Assembly (NCBI GenBank): GCA_037577475.1
Contig: CM075206.1
Coordinates: 7,969,459 to 8,033,458 of the forward strand
Direction: 5' to 3'
Length of the DNA: 64,000 nucleotides
Origin: Chaunax sp. Z400
Taxonomy: Eukaryota; Chordata; Actinopteri; Lophiiformes; Chaunacidae
Positions 52,101 through 61,389 of the stretch are shown in pieces. The notes beneath the pieces are model-generated. The model made no database searches. It saw only the letters and a list, made by a program, of their open reading frames with translations, and was not told the DNA's origin. The translations under genes were made by a program, and so were the position numbers. How positions within the stretch are numbered: the stretch's first letter is position 1; the number at the start of each line of letters is the position of its first letter.

Positions 52101-55100
52101 AAGCTGTGCGAAAAATGAATGGACATCTCCTCTGATTGCCACGTATGACTCTTTTCAGAGGCCTGTCCATGTAGAAAATGATTCCTCAGACGTTTGGAGC
52201 AAAGAAGAAATAAAGAGACATGAGGCAAGAGACACAAAAAAGAGATGAGGAAACATTTTCCCATGACACTCCAGCTCCGGCCCACACAGCTCTGTCTGTA
52301 GTCCTGATCCTCTTGACCAGTTCACAGCAAAGGCCTGGGCCATGGATGAAAAGGGATCCGCGGAGAACCGTCTAATTTGCGAGTTCCGCAATGACTGCTT
52401 TTCAGACACAAGAAGGAGAACTCATGCATCTTGCCAAATTGAGCTTAAAATTGTTACGGGCATACAGACAGCAACAGGAAAGTATGACTAAAGCATTTAT
52501 TAAAGCAGACAGAAGCAACACCTAGACTATGATTTAAAAGCAAGAGACAGAACCAGGCACTGGAACAGGTCTGGGTAGCTCAGTATAGGGCTTTTTGGTA
52601 GTGAACACTCATGGTGTCTTTGCAAGGCCCGGGCTCATTCCCAAAACCAAAGTACACAAATAGCCTAGCTAGACTGCCAGTGACCTGGGTTTACCACAGT
52701 ATGACCAGTGTTTCCACATGACCTGATGTCCCAGAATTCTCTGCTGCAGAAAAACAGAGTGACACAGTGGAATGAAATATCATAGCTAAGTCGCCTATTA
52801 TTGACAAGCAGTGTTTGATCTGCAGTCATTATGGAGGGTCAATGAGAGCAACGCTGACAGACATGTCTTTAATTTCGCTAAAGCACAATTATTTAAGGAG
52901 TCTGCAGGGTTACAGTAAATCTAGACGTCTCAGTGTTACATTTTGTGTAGACTTCGATGTTATTTAATTGTGCATTATGTTACCAAATTAATTTGCAGAA
53001 ACAAGGAAGATAAGAATAATAGAATAAAATAACTGGGTTCTTCTGTATATTTCACTACTCTGCCCACAAAGAAAACAATATTTGGTGGAAATATTGATAG
53101 ACAGCCACACAGCCAAAGACGTTACCCAGTGCCTGCCATTCCTGCTGCCGATAGGTCACCAGTGTTGGCTGAACTCGGCGACAAATTTTCAGCATAACCA
53201 CTAAAACTTGCTATTGTGGGTAAAACCCAATACTGGGAAGCCCACTAAAAAGCAGGCTGGTCAACAGTGACGCCCCTTTAAATGAGCCCTTCTGAAAACC
53301 CCAGAAGCCATATCCTGCACCACAGCAGTGCAGGGCTTCCTTTTTCCCCAAGTAGTTTGCCTGACACGCAGGGTCCAAAAGTAGCAGTCAGTAAGGGACT
53401 GTTGATGTTGGAAAGGGAATGTGTGCACCACCAACAGTCGTGCTTATCTGTTCAAATAAGACAAGGTAGGCTCCACTCCTACTGTCTAGACAGAAACTAA
53501 CAGACAGTTCAAGCTGGAGGACCAATGTGATGTTTCATCCTTTCCTACTGTTTGCACAAAGGGAGGTGATTCAACGCATTCCTCAGACGCACTTTAAAAA
53601 TGGACTAAACAGTAATAAAGTTAAAATGAATTCATTTGAAGCACACTTACATTCAACTGAGACAAATCGACAAGATCATTGTTGCACTGGCTGCAGCCGT
53701 GTTCATAGTTCCATGCATTGGGGACGTAGTTGGCCAAATAATTCAAGTACATCTGCAAAGGAAAGAATTCAAAGCAGGTTATAGAAGATTAATATTAGTA
53801 TACACAATAACTCTTTTCTCCTTTCAGCACATTTTTCTTATATTATAAGGATTTGCTTTAGAATGTCCGAGCTTGGGATGTGACTGTGGATAATCAGTCT
53901 GCTGATGAATTGCAGGAATTTTGGAGAATATAAGATAAATTTACCAAGCAGAAGGATTTTTCAGACTTAGGGGTACAGAATTATATTGAATATTAAATCA
54001 TAAATTATTATGATGTCTTATCTGTGTTTATTGTGCAGTAAAAGTTCAAATTCATGGGCAGCATAATTGTTTCAATGCACTCCTATTAGCAAATCTCTCA
54101 TCACAGACATAAACATTGTGATTGTACATTTGTAACCGTATTGAACTTGGAATGAAAACTGGAAAGTAATAAACTCAATAGAGAGTATACCACCGCCCAA
54201 GTCAAACAATCCTACACATGTCTGTTTAGGTTGGCTGGCCATTACCCACCCCTCCACTAAAACTAATGGGGTGGGTAAATGGAAATTGGTTCAGAAGATC
54301 TTGTGTAATTTGGGAAAATGTAACAAAAAAAAAAGCAAGTAAAGCTAAAGAAAATTTTTAAAAAGTGTGACAAAAAAACTCTGGATCTTCCTTTTTATGT
54401 GGATCTACTCTAAATTTGGTGCATGCATGCATAATCCTTCCACCACTTTAATGGTAATCTGACAAGTAGTTTATGCATAACTGACAAAACCAAAAAAAAA
54501 AAAAACTATCATGCAATGTTCAAAAAATTAAAAGAAAATCCTGAATACAGTCATTCATCTGGGTCCACTCCAAAATGTGATGTGTTCTTCCTCACTACAT
54601 GCCCAACCCTCCCAGGTTTCATCAGCATCTGCCAGGTAGTTTATGCATCATAGACAGAAATGTCTTGCAATGTAAAAGGAAGAAAAAATATGCACCCATC
54701 CCTTTATCCTGATCCATTTAGTAATTGAATGGGTTTATTCCTGCTACATGCCCAACCCTCAAGCTTCTCCTGCAGATGGTGAGGCCTTTGGGACTAATGA
54801 CTCAACAGTTTGGTGCATTTGGTTTGTTACCAAGGAGGAGCAGAGACAGACGGCTGGTGGTGGACCAAGACTTTTAAAGAGATGGGGACAAGGAAAAGAA
54901 CAGGAACAAAACCTACAAAGAATGATCGTGGATTTATAAGGACATCCTGCTTTTTAACTGGCTGTGACCGTCACTTTCATATGCAGGGAGTGATGCCGAA
55001 CTATAATGGGAGACATATGGGCAGAAGAATTACAGACTAGTTTTGCCTTTTGACTTCTTCCCTCAACTAAATAATGATCTGATTTTTATGGCCAGGGTTA

Positions 55101-58100
55101 CTGGAAAGTACTGGAACAGTATATATATTTCATGGATCCATGCAGTGAAATGCAATCTGTGATAATTAATGTTACTTGGATAAAAATCTAAAAAGCATGC
55201 GCCAACAGGAACGTCTCAGGAAATGGGAAAGAAGAGTTCAAGAACTCAACCCAAAGCTAGTGTCCTTGATGAGAATGATTAACTTAACAGCATGCACTCT
55301 GCCATACGTCCGCTGTTTAAGGTATACCCAAAGGAACCATTCCTTACTCACTTTGGTGTGTACGTTGCCATGGACAACCACTGGCAGAGAGTCGTACACT
55401 GTGTTTCTAACTCTTACACGATCTGTTCCAAACTTGAGAAGCACCTCATCTGCCAAAAAGAGAAACAAGAAAAATTCAGGCCAGGTAATGAAAATAAACT
55501 TACAGCATGGACAAGAGCTGTGGAGGTTTATAACTCGCAGGGTGAATTGCAAAAACCTAATTAATAAATGCCCTTTTTATCCTTTTGCTCTTAAACATAC
55601 AAGCATATAACTGTTTAATAGAATCAGCATCATTAAATTCTCACCAACAGCCCCATTCAGGTTCTGGAAAATCTGGCACTTGTGGTCCAAAGTCATGTTG
55701 AGAGTTTCCTGATACGAAAACACAGTGTTTTTTTTTTTAGCCATCTAAGATATCTTTTTCTGGTGACACGTTTGTACAAAAAAGTATTTAAACTGCATAC
55801 TTACTCGCTGTAAAGGATCTAAATATATTTTAGTGTAGAAGAGCTGGTCATCATCGTTGTCGTGGAGGTCCCACTGTGAAACAACTCTGTTTATGTATGG
55901 GGCGTAGCCCATTATACCTGCAAGTAAACAGTGTGAAACACACAGCCAGCTGTTAACTACAGGGTTTGGAGATGTTTACAACCAAGGTCATATACAATTG
56001 GCAGACTTTTGGTGACAATTATATTGCATCTGCTGGCTCCCTGGTGTAAATACTTCACTCCAGCAAGCTTGAATGCCTTACATAAACCGAGACCTTTGGC
56101 GATAAATCTCATGGCCATAATAAATGGGCAGGGACTTTCTCTTCTGCAGCAGTGTGCCACTGTCTAGTATTTCACATCCTCTCTAAATGTCCATTCCCCT
56201 GGCACTCTCTACTACAATTTTCTCCTGTCTCCTCTTTTTTTTTCTTGCTCAGTGACACTGACCACAGCAACAGATTGCAGGGTTTGGCTTTATTGGTTGT
56301 GTGCGCCATTTAGCATCCCATCATCTAAAAAAAAAGCCTCGGACGCTGTAAACAAGTCAGTGGAAAGACATGATGTAATCTTGATGGGTGTGCCGAGAAG
56401 AAAGTGACAAGAAATCATGACATTTAACTCACATTGATGGCTTATCCACAAAATAACTGTAAGGTGCATGATTTTTTGACTCTACACCTTTTGGAAAATT
56501 AAATGTTTTTGCACTGCTCTGCTGAAAACACAGATTTTAATATTCTGATGCTGAAGTTGTAAGAAAGAAAACAAGTAGCAATGGAACCTGCTATCATGAC
56601 AGACTGTTGGGTGAAAATGTGAGAAAACCGATATTACTGTTAATATATTACTGTAAAAATAAATAATGTGTATCTATACTGTTATTTACAGTGTCCAGGT
56701 TCCTAGTTCCATTAGTTTTGTTAGCGAGTATAATTAATATACGTAAATATCTTGATTCCCTAGTGTTGGCTATGAGATGAAACATTCCCCTATGGGTGGT
56801 AACCATTGGAACACAAACAAAACCTGTAATTTTATGGTCCATTCTGGGAGCCAAGACAAATCCAAAAGTCATGTCAATGACAATGAAGGCTAAAAGCAGT
56901 CTCTGATCAGTCTGAGGTAACTAGCCCCTAATCTGGGAGGTCAGACCAGGATGATGGCCACAGGGAAAACAGTAATTCTATGTCCCGACTTGATCTTGAA
57001 GCTGTGGATTACACATGAGAACATACTGTTTCTATCCCTTTGCTAAAAAGGTCGGCATATATCCAATGTTTTTCTCCGCATTCAAAATCTTCTGTGGATT
57101 TGATGTCACAATATATACCAAGAAAGATTTTCATTTGTAACGCCTGCCAGTGAGAACTTGAGGCGGGTGATGACTGAAAGACAATCTAAAGTCTAAAGGG
57201 TTGAAAAAGGACAAAGAATGCTGTGAAAATCCACATGAATGGGCTTCTGTCACCTGCTGTCTACAGGAAATATCTCAACGAAGCCAGTCCATAATGAAAA
57301 TACACTTCCATTTTACAGATAGAGGTAACACTGAAGCTCCTGTGGTTTTATATTTTAAAGCAAACACCTGTCTGTTGTTATTCCCTGAGGCTGCTCCAAC
57401 ACTCTTTAAGCCAACAACACTGAGGGTGCACATGAAGGCTTGGCTCCTTGAATTCCAGCAATTCCTGCAAGCCTTCTGTTCATTCAGCTGACGGTGGAAC
57501 GTAAACCAATGTGCAACCATTAAAAATATGGGTTTACAACCAGGTTGCACAAACATTAGTCTAAACATAACATAAATAACATGTTATTACTTAATATCAT
57601 CATTTATAATTAATGTTCAGATAATGCAAGTTATTATTGTTAATATTGTTCTTTTGCATTGTCCTACATTGAACCCCAAAGCTAATGCTAAACATAGGGT
57701 TGATTTGGGTTAGGATTAAATATGGGGGCTAGGTTTGGGTTGGGGATACACCATATCTACGCATTGGGTGTGGAGAATGTTTGGAGAGTAGCAGCAGCTT
57801 CTGTCCCCACAGGATGTGTTCAGGTAGAGTAATGAGTGTAGGTCATCCAAAGATTGGCGGCACACGCGGTCTAATACACAATCACTGTAAAACGTAAGAA
57901 AATGTTTAAATCTATACTGAGGAGTCGGGGGTCGCCTTGTTCTCCAAACACATATCACTTCAATATTTCAATCATATTTTTAATTTTTCTAACTCACCTC
58001 CAGAGTTGAGGTAGCGTTTGCCACTACGGATTGAGGGGTACTTCTCAGCTAGCCGCTTATCTGGCCATACCAATCCCTCTGCACCAAAAAGCACTTTGCA

Positions 58101-60323
58101 ATTTGCTCGCTGGTACTTCTTGAGGATCTCCTCAGGCCCCCCAGCAAAGATAACGTCATAGCTAAAAGGAAGGAGAGAGGACAACATACAACAGATCATT
58201 ATCATTGTTGTTTTTCTTTCGGGGGCATTGTGACTATTTTCTTAAACAAGTGCGTTTTATGTCTATCAACATCTGACAATCAAGCTAGGCTTCTAGAGAT
58301 AGATAGAAATCTAAATGTAAACACTGGACTGAGAGGGTATTTGTACAGGCAAGCATTCCTGGATGGTACCGGAAGGTGTTTCCAAAAGATTCCTGATTTG
58401 CCAGGCATAAACACATAAAAACACACTACTAAGCATATGCACGCATTGCCAATGGAGTTCTGTGACTGGTGCTGGCCTGTTTAAAACCTTGCTATTATTC
58501 ATAGGGCAGATATATTGTGGATGTGGAAACTCTTTATGTTTCTGGTAATCTTATTTTAAGGGGTGACGTCATAACAGTAAAAGAGTTGATTCATTTCGGT
58601 CACACCAGTTCCACAGAGTCACCGACTATAAAACACCCTCTTAGATGTAACTGTGATTCTGGACGTGTGTTTATGTTCTGTTATAGTCTGAGTTAAGCCA
58701 ATTTAAAAGAATCCTCTTCTTTATATACACTAATTTATATAAGGTTGCAGGAAAAGTGAAATACCCCCCCATCCCACCTCAGTCAGGCATGAAATGAGAG
58801 GAAGGGCAGTCTTAACATGAGTATGGAAGCCTGTATGCTCTACAATATCCACATCTGGCTGACATACGTTCACTTGAGCACAGCATTTCCCTGTGTCTTA
58901 TTAAGTCATCAATTATACTCGTAACTGCAGTATAAACTAAACACCTCCATGATAAAACACTCAAGGCAATGTTTAAAATTTTTACGATGTGAAAATATAT
59001 CCAAGACTAACTTGGCCTGGGAATGAACTAGTCTAGTTTACATTCTCTTTGTAGGGTTTGCCTATTTTATCATCTAAGATAATTAATTAACATAATTAAG
59101 GGTCTCTGTAATGAGAAACTGAACTGCTTTGCTTCTATGGAGCTTTCTTGCCACACTACAGACCACAATCATTTCCTCTAAAAGGAGAAAAAACACCTGT
59201 TGCAATGGTGTCAAAAATTTGCATAGCAAATAACCTTTTTTTTTAATGTCAGGGTGCAATATCATCTTCTGCATTCATATTATTCTAGACCACTTAAATT
59301 ATCTCAAAAGAACTTTCCATTGGCTTTGAAAACTCAAAATAAAAGGCTAAACAAAAGATAAATACATATCATACCTATCCACGGAAAGGACAACAAGGTC
59401 CTCCTGGTCAGCCAGAGCCTCCATGGCCTCCTTTAGTAGTCTGACTTTTTGTCCTCCACCGATAGAATGACCCACATCGCCACCCTTCCATGCTTCTCCC
59501 ATTCCTAACACCTGAGGCAGAACACATGGAGAACAAGTTGCAGAGCCCAACATGAGGTGGCTTGACATAAAATGTAAAGCAGAAGACATGCCCAGCAGCT
59601 TTGTAAAAAAATATCCATCTTCACAAGTCTTCACTCATTTTATGCAATGTCTTCATTTTTGATGCCTCAAGACCAGTTAGGAGCTCTGTTCTGCCAGTGG
59701 GAGGAAGATTTTCACTTGGCTTCCACTATGAAAGAACTTTGCAAAAATATCCAAATCTGTTATGGCATTGTAATGATTTGTTTATTGATGTGTTTTCTGT
59801 ACAGAGGTGGATGCACATGAACCTTGGACAATATAATAATTAATTTAAACAAGAATCAACTTGAGTAAGGGCTCAAAATGCTTGCAAAGTAAATTACAAT
59901 TATATGTCTGCATGTCTGCAGTAGATGGAATGCAAACTGGTGTAGCATGCGAGGAGGCAGTGTGTGACTCAAATGCGTGAAATGCACTAATGCTGAGAGA
60001 AAAAACACTTTTTTTTAACTGCTGTTTTCAACCACAGAGGGGAATTCTTGACCCAAGCTGAGAAGTGTTCCTTTAAGACTAATGTTTTTGCAGCTTGCAG
60101 CACATGCCAAATCAATTGTGTGTTTAAAACATTTGCATGTGTGTGTGGGTGGGTGTGTGTGTCTGCGGTATAATTTGCTAGGATAAACTGCCCATTTATG
60201 GACACAACTTTGGAATGTGAGAAGATCTCACCTTCACAGTGTAGTTGAAATAGCTTGCAGACTGCATGAAGCGGAGGAAGCCATCTGTTTCCTCTGTTGC
60301 AACAGTTAGGACGAGCAATTTTT
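43207..60323 (-). CDS. plod2: plod2: procollagen-lysine 2-oxoglutarate 5-dioxygenase 2 (lysyl hydroxylase 2), exons 2-19 plus 13A; exon 1 outside window
   Basis: Lysyl hydroxylase 2 hydroxylates lysines in procollagen in the endoplasmic reticulum, using Fe(II), 2-oxoglutarate, O2 and ascorbate. The LH2b form acts on telopeptide lysines and so sets the type of collagen cross-link. Nineteen minus-strand exons join with consistent phase and AG/GT borders to give 700 visible residues without 13A; human LH2a is about 737, so exon 1 should add about 35. The visible N-terminal region holds the glycosyltransferase-like domains (DSYD at 75-78, DDDQ at 152-155). The C-terminal dioxygenase domain holds His629, Asp631 (PHHDSSTF), His681 (THLHEG) and Arg691 (GTRYIAVSF). 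The C-terminus SFIDP fits PLOD2 rather than PLOD1/3 (SFVDP), and the presence of exon 13A settles the paralogue. No frameshift or internal stop is seen. A possible poly(A) signal lies at 42,136. Confidence 0.97.
43536..43661 (-). CDS. plod2: plod2 exon 18 (first Fe ligands)
   Basis: 126 bp, phase 0. Acceptor TTATCAAAG, donor TTTCAG|GTAAG. It encodes GYALMNFVVKYTPERQAYLR, PHHDSSTFTINIALNSKDTD and FQ. The HHD motif gives the His and Asp ligands of the catalytic iron (HxD). Confidence 0.98.
43913..44059 (-). CDS. plod2: plod2 exon 17
   Basis: 147 bp, phase 0. Acceptor TTTCTCAG, donor ACCAAG|GTGAG. It encodes DKRISGGYETVPTDDIHMKQ through EWLHFIREFISPVTLKVFSG and YYTK. GGYExVPTxDIHMxQ is a signature of the PLOD catalytic domain. 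Confidence 0.97.
45225..45450. repeat. possible interspersed-repeat fragment in plod2 intron 16
   Basis: The stretch with TTGCGAGGAGTGGTTGAATT, GCGTTAATTGTTGTGATTGC and GACATTACAAAATCCT looks like a dispersed fish element I have seen in other contexts. No ends or target duplication are visible here, so the call is weak. Confidence 0.3.
45994..46098 (-). CDS. plod2: plod2 exon 16
   Basis: 105 bp, phase 0, so skipping it would keep the frame. Acceptor GTTGCAG is preceded directly by about 35 GT units. The donor is ACACGAG|GTCAG; an in-frame GTAAAC 9 bases upstream is another possible donor. It encodes PCPDVFWFPLFTEAACDEIV and EEMEHYGSWSGGKHE, the start of the dioxygenase domain. Confidence 0.96.
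46104..46173 (-). repeat. (CA)35 microsatellite at the plod2 exon 16 acceptor
   Basis: About 35 perfect dinucleotide units. In the plod2 transcript it reads (GU)n and ends only a few bases before the exon 16 AG, so it takes the place of the polypyrimidine tract. Its length is likely to vary between individuals. Confidence 0.95.
46333..46398 (-). CDS. plod2: plod2 exon 15
   Basis: 66 bp, phase 0. Acceptor CCTTCGCAG, donor GAGGAG|GTCTG. It encodes DWKDKYIHPNYSRIFTDNYT plus EE. It links the accessory domain to the dioxygenase domain. Confidence 0.95.
46700..46813 (-). CDS. plod2: plod2 exon 14
   Basis: 114 bp, phase 0. Acceptor GTTTCAG, donor CCTGTG|GTAAG. It encodes GVFMYITNRHDFGRLISTAN and YNTSHYNSDLWQIFENPV. 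NTS is a possible N-glycosylation site. Confidence 0.96.
48011..48073 (-). CDS. plod2: plod2 alternative exon 13A (LH2b-specific insert)
   Basis: 63 bp, 21 codons in phase 0, with no stop. It starts TSHREKDSPSPESF and ends in RPPK. Human exon 13A, as I recall it, reads TLQREKDSPTPETF at the same place. The acceptor is TTTATTTTAG. The donor is AAG|GTTTCC, far from the GTRAGT consensus, as expected for a regulated cassette exon. Inclusion gives the long form (LH2b), which hydroxylates telopeptide lysines and is linked to pyridinoline cross-links and fibrosis. Position, length, frame and sequence all agree, so I am confident although the exon is short. Confidence 0.95.
48847..48988 (-). CDS. plod2: plod2 exon 13
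   Basis: 142 bp. Acceptor GTTTCTAG, donor GAACTG|GTAAG. It encodes GVWNIPYMAHIYLVKGSALR and on to LDPDMAFCRNAREL. It can be spliced either to exon 13A or directly to exon 14; both joins are in phase 0. Confidence 0.96.
49687..49812 (-). CDS. plod2: plod2 exon 12
   Basis: 126 bp. Acceptor TCCCTACAG, donor CGAGT|GTAAG. It encodes KIIGPLVTRHNKLWSNFWGA through LDGYYARSEDYVDIVQRKR plus part of Val. The LWSNFWGAL and YYARSEDYVDIVQ blocks are among the most conserved in PLOD proteins. Confidence 0.97.
50747..50851 (-). CDS. plod2: plod2 exon 11
   Basis: 105 bp. Acceptor TTTCATTAG, donor AACAG|GTATG. It encodes DLCRKDATCDYYFSIDSDVM and LTNRQTLKLLIEQN, ending within an Arg codon. The CDYYFSIDSDVMLTN segment is conserved with human LH2 (SVDADVVLTN). 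Confidence 0.96.
51514..51635 (-). CDS. plod2: plod2 exon 10
   Basis: 122 bp. Acceptor GCTGCCTAG, donor GGGCAT|GTATG. It encodes EVYHEKHIQKFWEENKNAFH through VVGPEEYLSQGEARNMG and two bases of Met. Confidence 0.95.
51750..51875 (-). CDS. plod2: plod2 exon 9
   Basis: 126 bp, phase 0. Acceptor ATAAACAG, donor AATAAT|GTGAG. It encodes EYPNVLVGVFIEQPTPFLPE and on to LKLFIHNN. VGVFIEQPTPFLP is a signature of the second (accessory) domain of the PLOD family. Confidence 0.96.
53651..53752 (-). CDS. plod2: plod2 exon 8
   Basis: 102 bp, phase 0 at both ends. Acceptor CTTTGCAG, donor TTGAAT|GTAAG. It encodes MYLNYLANYVPNAWNYEHGC and SQCNNDLVDLSQLN. The NYLxNYVPxxW and GCxxC pattern is typical of the junction between the two N-terminal domains. 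Confidence 0.95.
54385..54780. repeat. three degenerate tandem units of about 150-160 bp in plod2 intron 7
   Basis: Three successive units share the pattern GATC(C/T)A..., then CATGCCCAACCCTCC or similar, then GTAGTTTATGCAT. The anchors ggatctactc, gggtccactcc and tgatccattta fall near 54,401, 54,560 and 54,709. The pattern resembles an abundant fish interspersed repeat (…CCTTCCACCAAGTTTCATG…CAGTAGTTTTTGC), which I recall but could not search. Confidence 0.6.
55352..55449 (-). CDS. plod2: plod2 exon 7
   Basis: 98 bp. Acceptor TTTTTGGCAG, donor ACCAAA|GTGAG. It encodes DEVLLKFGTDRVRVRNTVYD and SLPVVVHGNVHTK, the end of the first glycosyltransferase-like domain. Confidence 0.95.
55645..55708 (-). 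CDS. plod2: plod2 exon 6
   Basis: 64 bp. Acceptor CGTATCAG, donor CTGTTG|GTGAG. It encodes ETLNMTLDHKCQIFQNLNGA plus V, and the first base of an Asp codon. NMT is a possible N-glycosylation site. The LDHKCxIFQ core is conserved in the family. Confidence 0.95.
55805..55917 (-). CDS. plod2: plod2 exon 5
   Basis: 113 bp. Acceptor TACTTGCAG, donor CAGCGA|GTAAG. The split Gly is followed by IMGYAPYINRVVSQWDLHDN and DDDQLFYTKIYLDPLQR. The DDDQLFY motif matches the acidic cluster of the glycosyltransferase-like domain of the PLOD family. Confidence 0.96.
56161..57997 (-). other. plod2: part of plod2 intron 4
   Basis: Noncoding, AT-rich. Open frames here are not supported by splice context. The same holds for the other long introns: 44,060-45,993, 46,814-48,010, 51,876-53,650, 53,753-55,351, 58,162-59,374 and 59,512-60,231. 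Confidence 0.7.
57998..58161 (-). CDS. plod2: plod2 exon 4
   Basis: 164 bp. Acceptor CCTTTTAG, donor CTGGAG|GTGAG. It encodes YDVIFAGGPEEILKKYQRAN through LVWPDKRLAEKYP to YLNSG. It carries the second Asp of the DxxD motif and the conserved WPDKRLA segment. In LH3 the residue before this Trp is Cys; here it is Val. Confidence 0.96.
59375..59511 (-). CDS. plod2: plod2 exon 3
   Basis: 137 bp. Acceptor CTGCCTCAG, donor GTGGATAG|GTATG. It encodes VLGMGEAWKGGDVGHSIGGG through DLVVLSVD, ending in the first two bases of a Ser codon. The final Asp is the first acidic residue of the DSYD (DxxD) motif, which continues in exon 4. Confidence 0.95.
60232..60323 (-). CDS. plod2: plod2 exon 2
   Basis: 92 bp. 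Acceptor TTTTTCAG, donor GTGAAG|GTGAG. It begins with the last two bases of a codon shared with the unseen exon 1, then encodes KLLVLTVATEETDGFLRFMQ and on to SYFNYTVK. This is the first beta strand of the N-terminal glycosyltransferase-like domain, just after the expected signal peptide. NYT is a possible N-glycosylation site. Confidence 0.95.
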
Positions 60324-61276
60324 CTGAAAAAGAAAGGAAAACATGTTTCCACGACTGCCTTACGTTTGTGACTTATAAAGGCACAGGGAAGTGGGGAATA
60401 TGCTTCTATACATTTCAAGTTGAATGAATGAAGTTGGTGAATTTAGAGCTTTTCGTTGTATTTTTTCTTGTTTCCACTGAATGATATTCAGAACAATATT
60501 TTATTTGATGCTTAAATATAAGTAGTGACATAGCCATTTCAGTGAAATTCTTTGTAGGGACTGTGAATATAATAAATCTCACACTCGTCTTGATTTGATT
60601 AAAAAGCAGAGGCACATTTTGGAGCATGAACTCAAAAACGTCATTCTTCGTGGATTTTTTTGGCAGTGACTGCTGCAGTCACAGGTTTGAGGAAGGGTTA
60701 GACCGAATTAGCACTATGGCCTCATGTGAAGCTTGACAGAGGCATACGGCCACTAAGAGGATTTTCATTTGTTGTTTTTTTTATAACCTACTTTGATTCA
60801 AAACGCTGCAATCTGTGATTGTGAGGCAAGGAAGGAAGCATCCTAATCTCTAAATCTGCTTCATCAAACTCTGTTTTTTCATTAAAGGGCAGCGCTTGTT
60901 CATTGCGAGCATAATTTCAAAATATGCTAAATGTTGTCCTGTGCTAATAGGGAGACCAACACAAAGTTAAAGACACTTGCTTGTAAATGAAACAGGTTGT
61001 CTGTGTATGTTTGAGTTACAGCTGGAAACATGACTAAAGAGATATTTTTGTTCAAAGAATTTTAAAGCCACACATCATAGGATCTTAAAGGATAATCATA
61101 TGTCAGTCATCATTTTAATCTTTATTTAAAAAGCTGATTGTTACAAAATAATTTAAAAAATGATAAGAGGAATAAAATTCAGTGTGTTTGCTAGTTCTGC
61201 ACAACAGGTATAAGCTGGTATCCTAGCAACAACAAGGTGAAAGCATAGAATGCAATAGATGTCATAGGTGCTTTGA
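60324..61276 (-). other. plod2: plod2 intron 1, proximal part
   Basis: No candidate for plod2 exon 1 (a signal-peptide-coding ORF with a phase-1 donor) is seen here or anywhere between 60,324 and 64,000, so intron 1 is taken to extend beyond the window. Confidence 0.6.
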
Positions 61277-61284
61277 TGATGTCA
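61277..61284 (+). promoter_or_regulatory. CRE/ATF-like site upstream of the TATA box
   Basis: TGATGTCA differs by one base from the CRE half-site pair TGACGTCA and lies about 23 bp before the TATA box. Position supports a role; the motif alone is weak. Confidence 0.35.
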
Positions 61285-61306
61285 TGTCTTCCTTGAAAGT
61301 TGGGAT

Positions 61307-61314
61307 TATATAAA
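61307..61314 (+). promoter_or_regulatory. TATA box of the intronless coiled-coil gene
   Basis: TATATAAA lies about 75 bp before the ATG, leaving room for a start site near 61,337-61,345 and a short leader. The spacing is that of a normal TATA-driven RNA polymerase II promoter. Confidence 0.7.
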
Positions 61315-61389
61315 CAGACCCAGGTTGAGACAATACTCAAACTGTGAAACACTCTCACTGTGAAACTAAGATACAGATAGACTAAAGAT

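Noticed and set aside
59987..60418. 143-codon minus-strand frame over exon 2
   Set aside because: Reads exon 2 in a wrong frame and runs on into both introns; the true frame gives KLLVLTVATEE.
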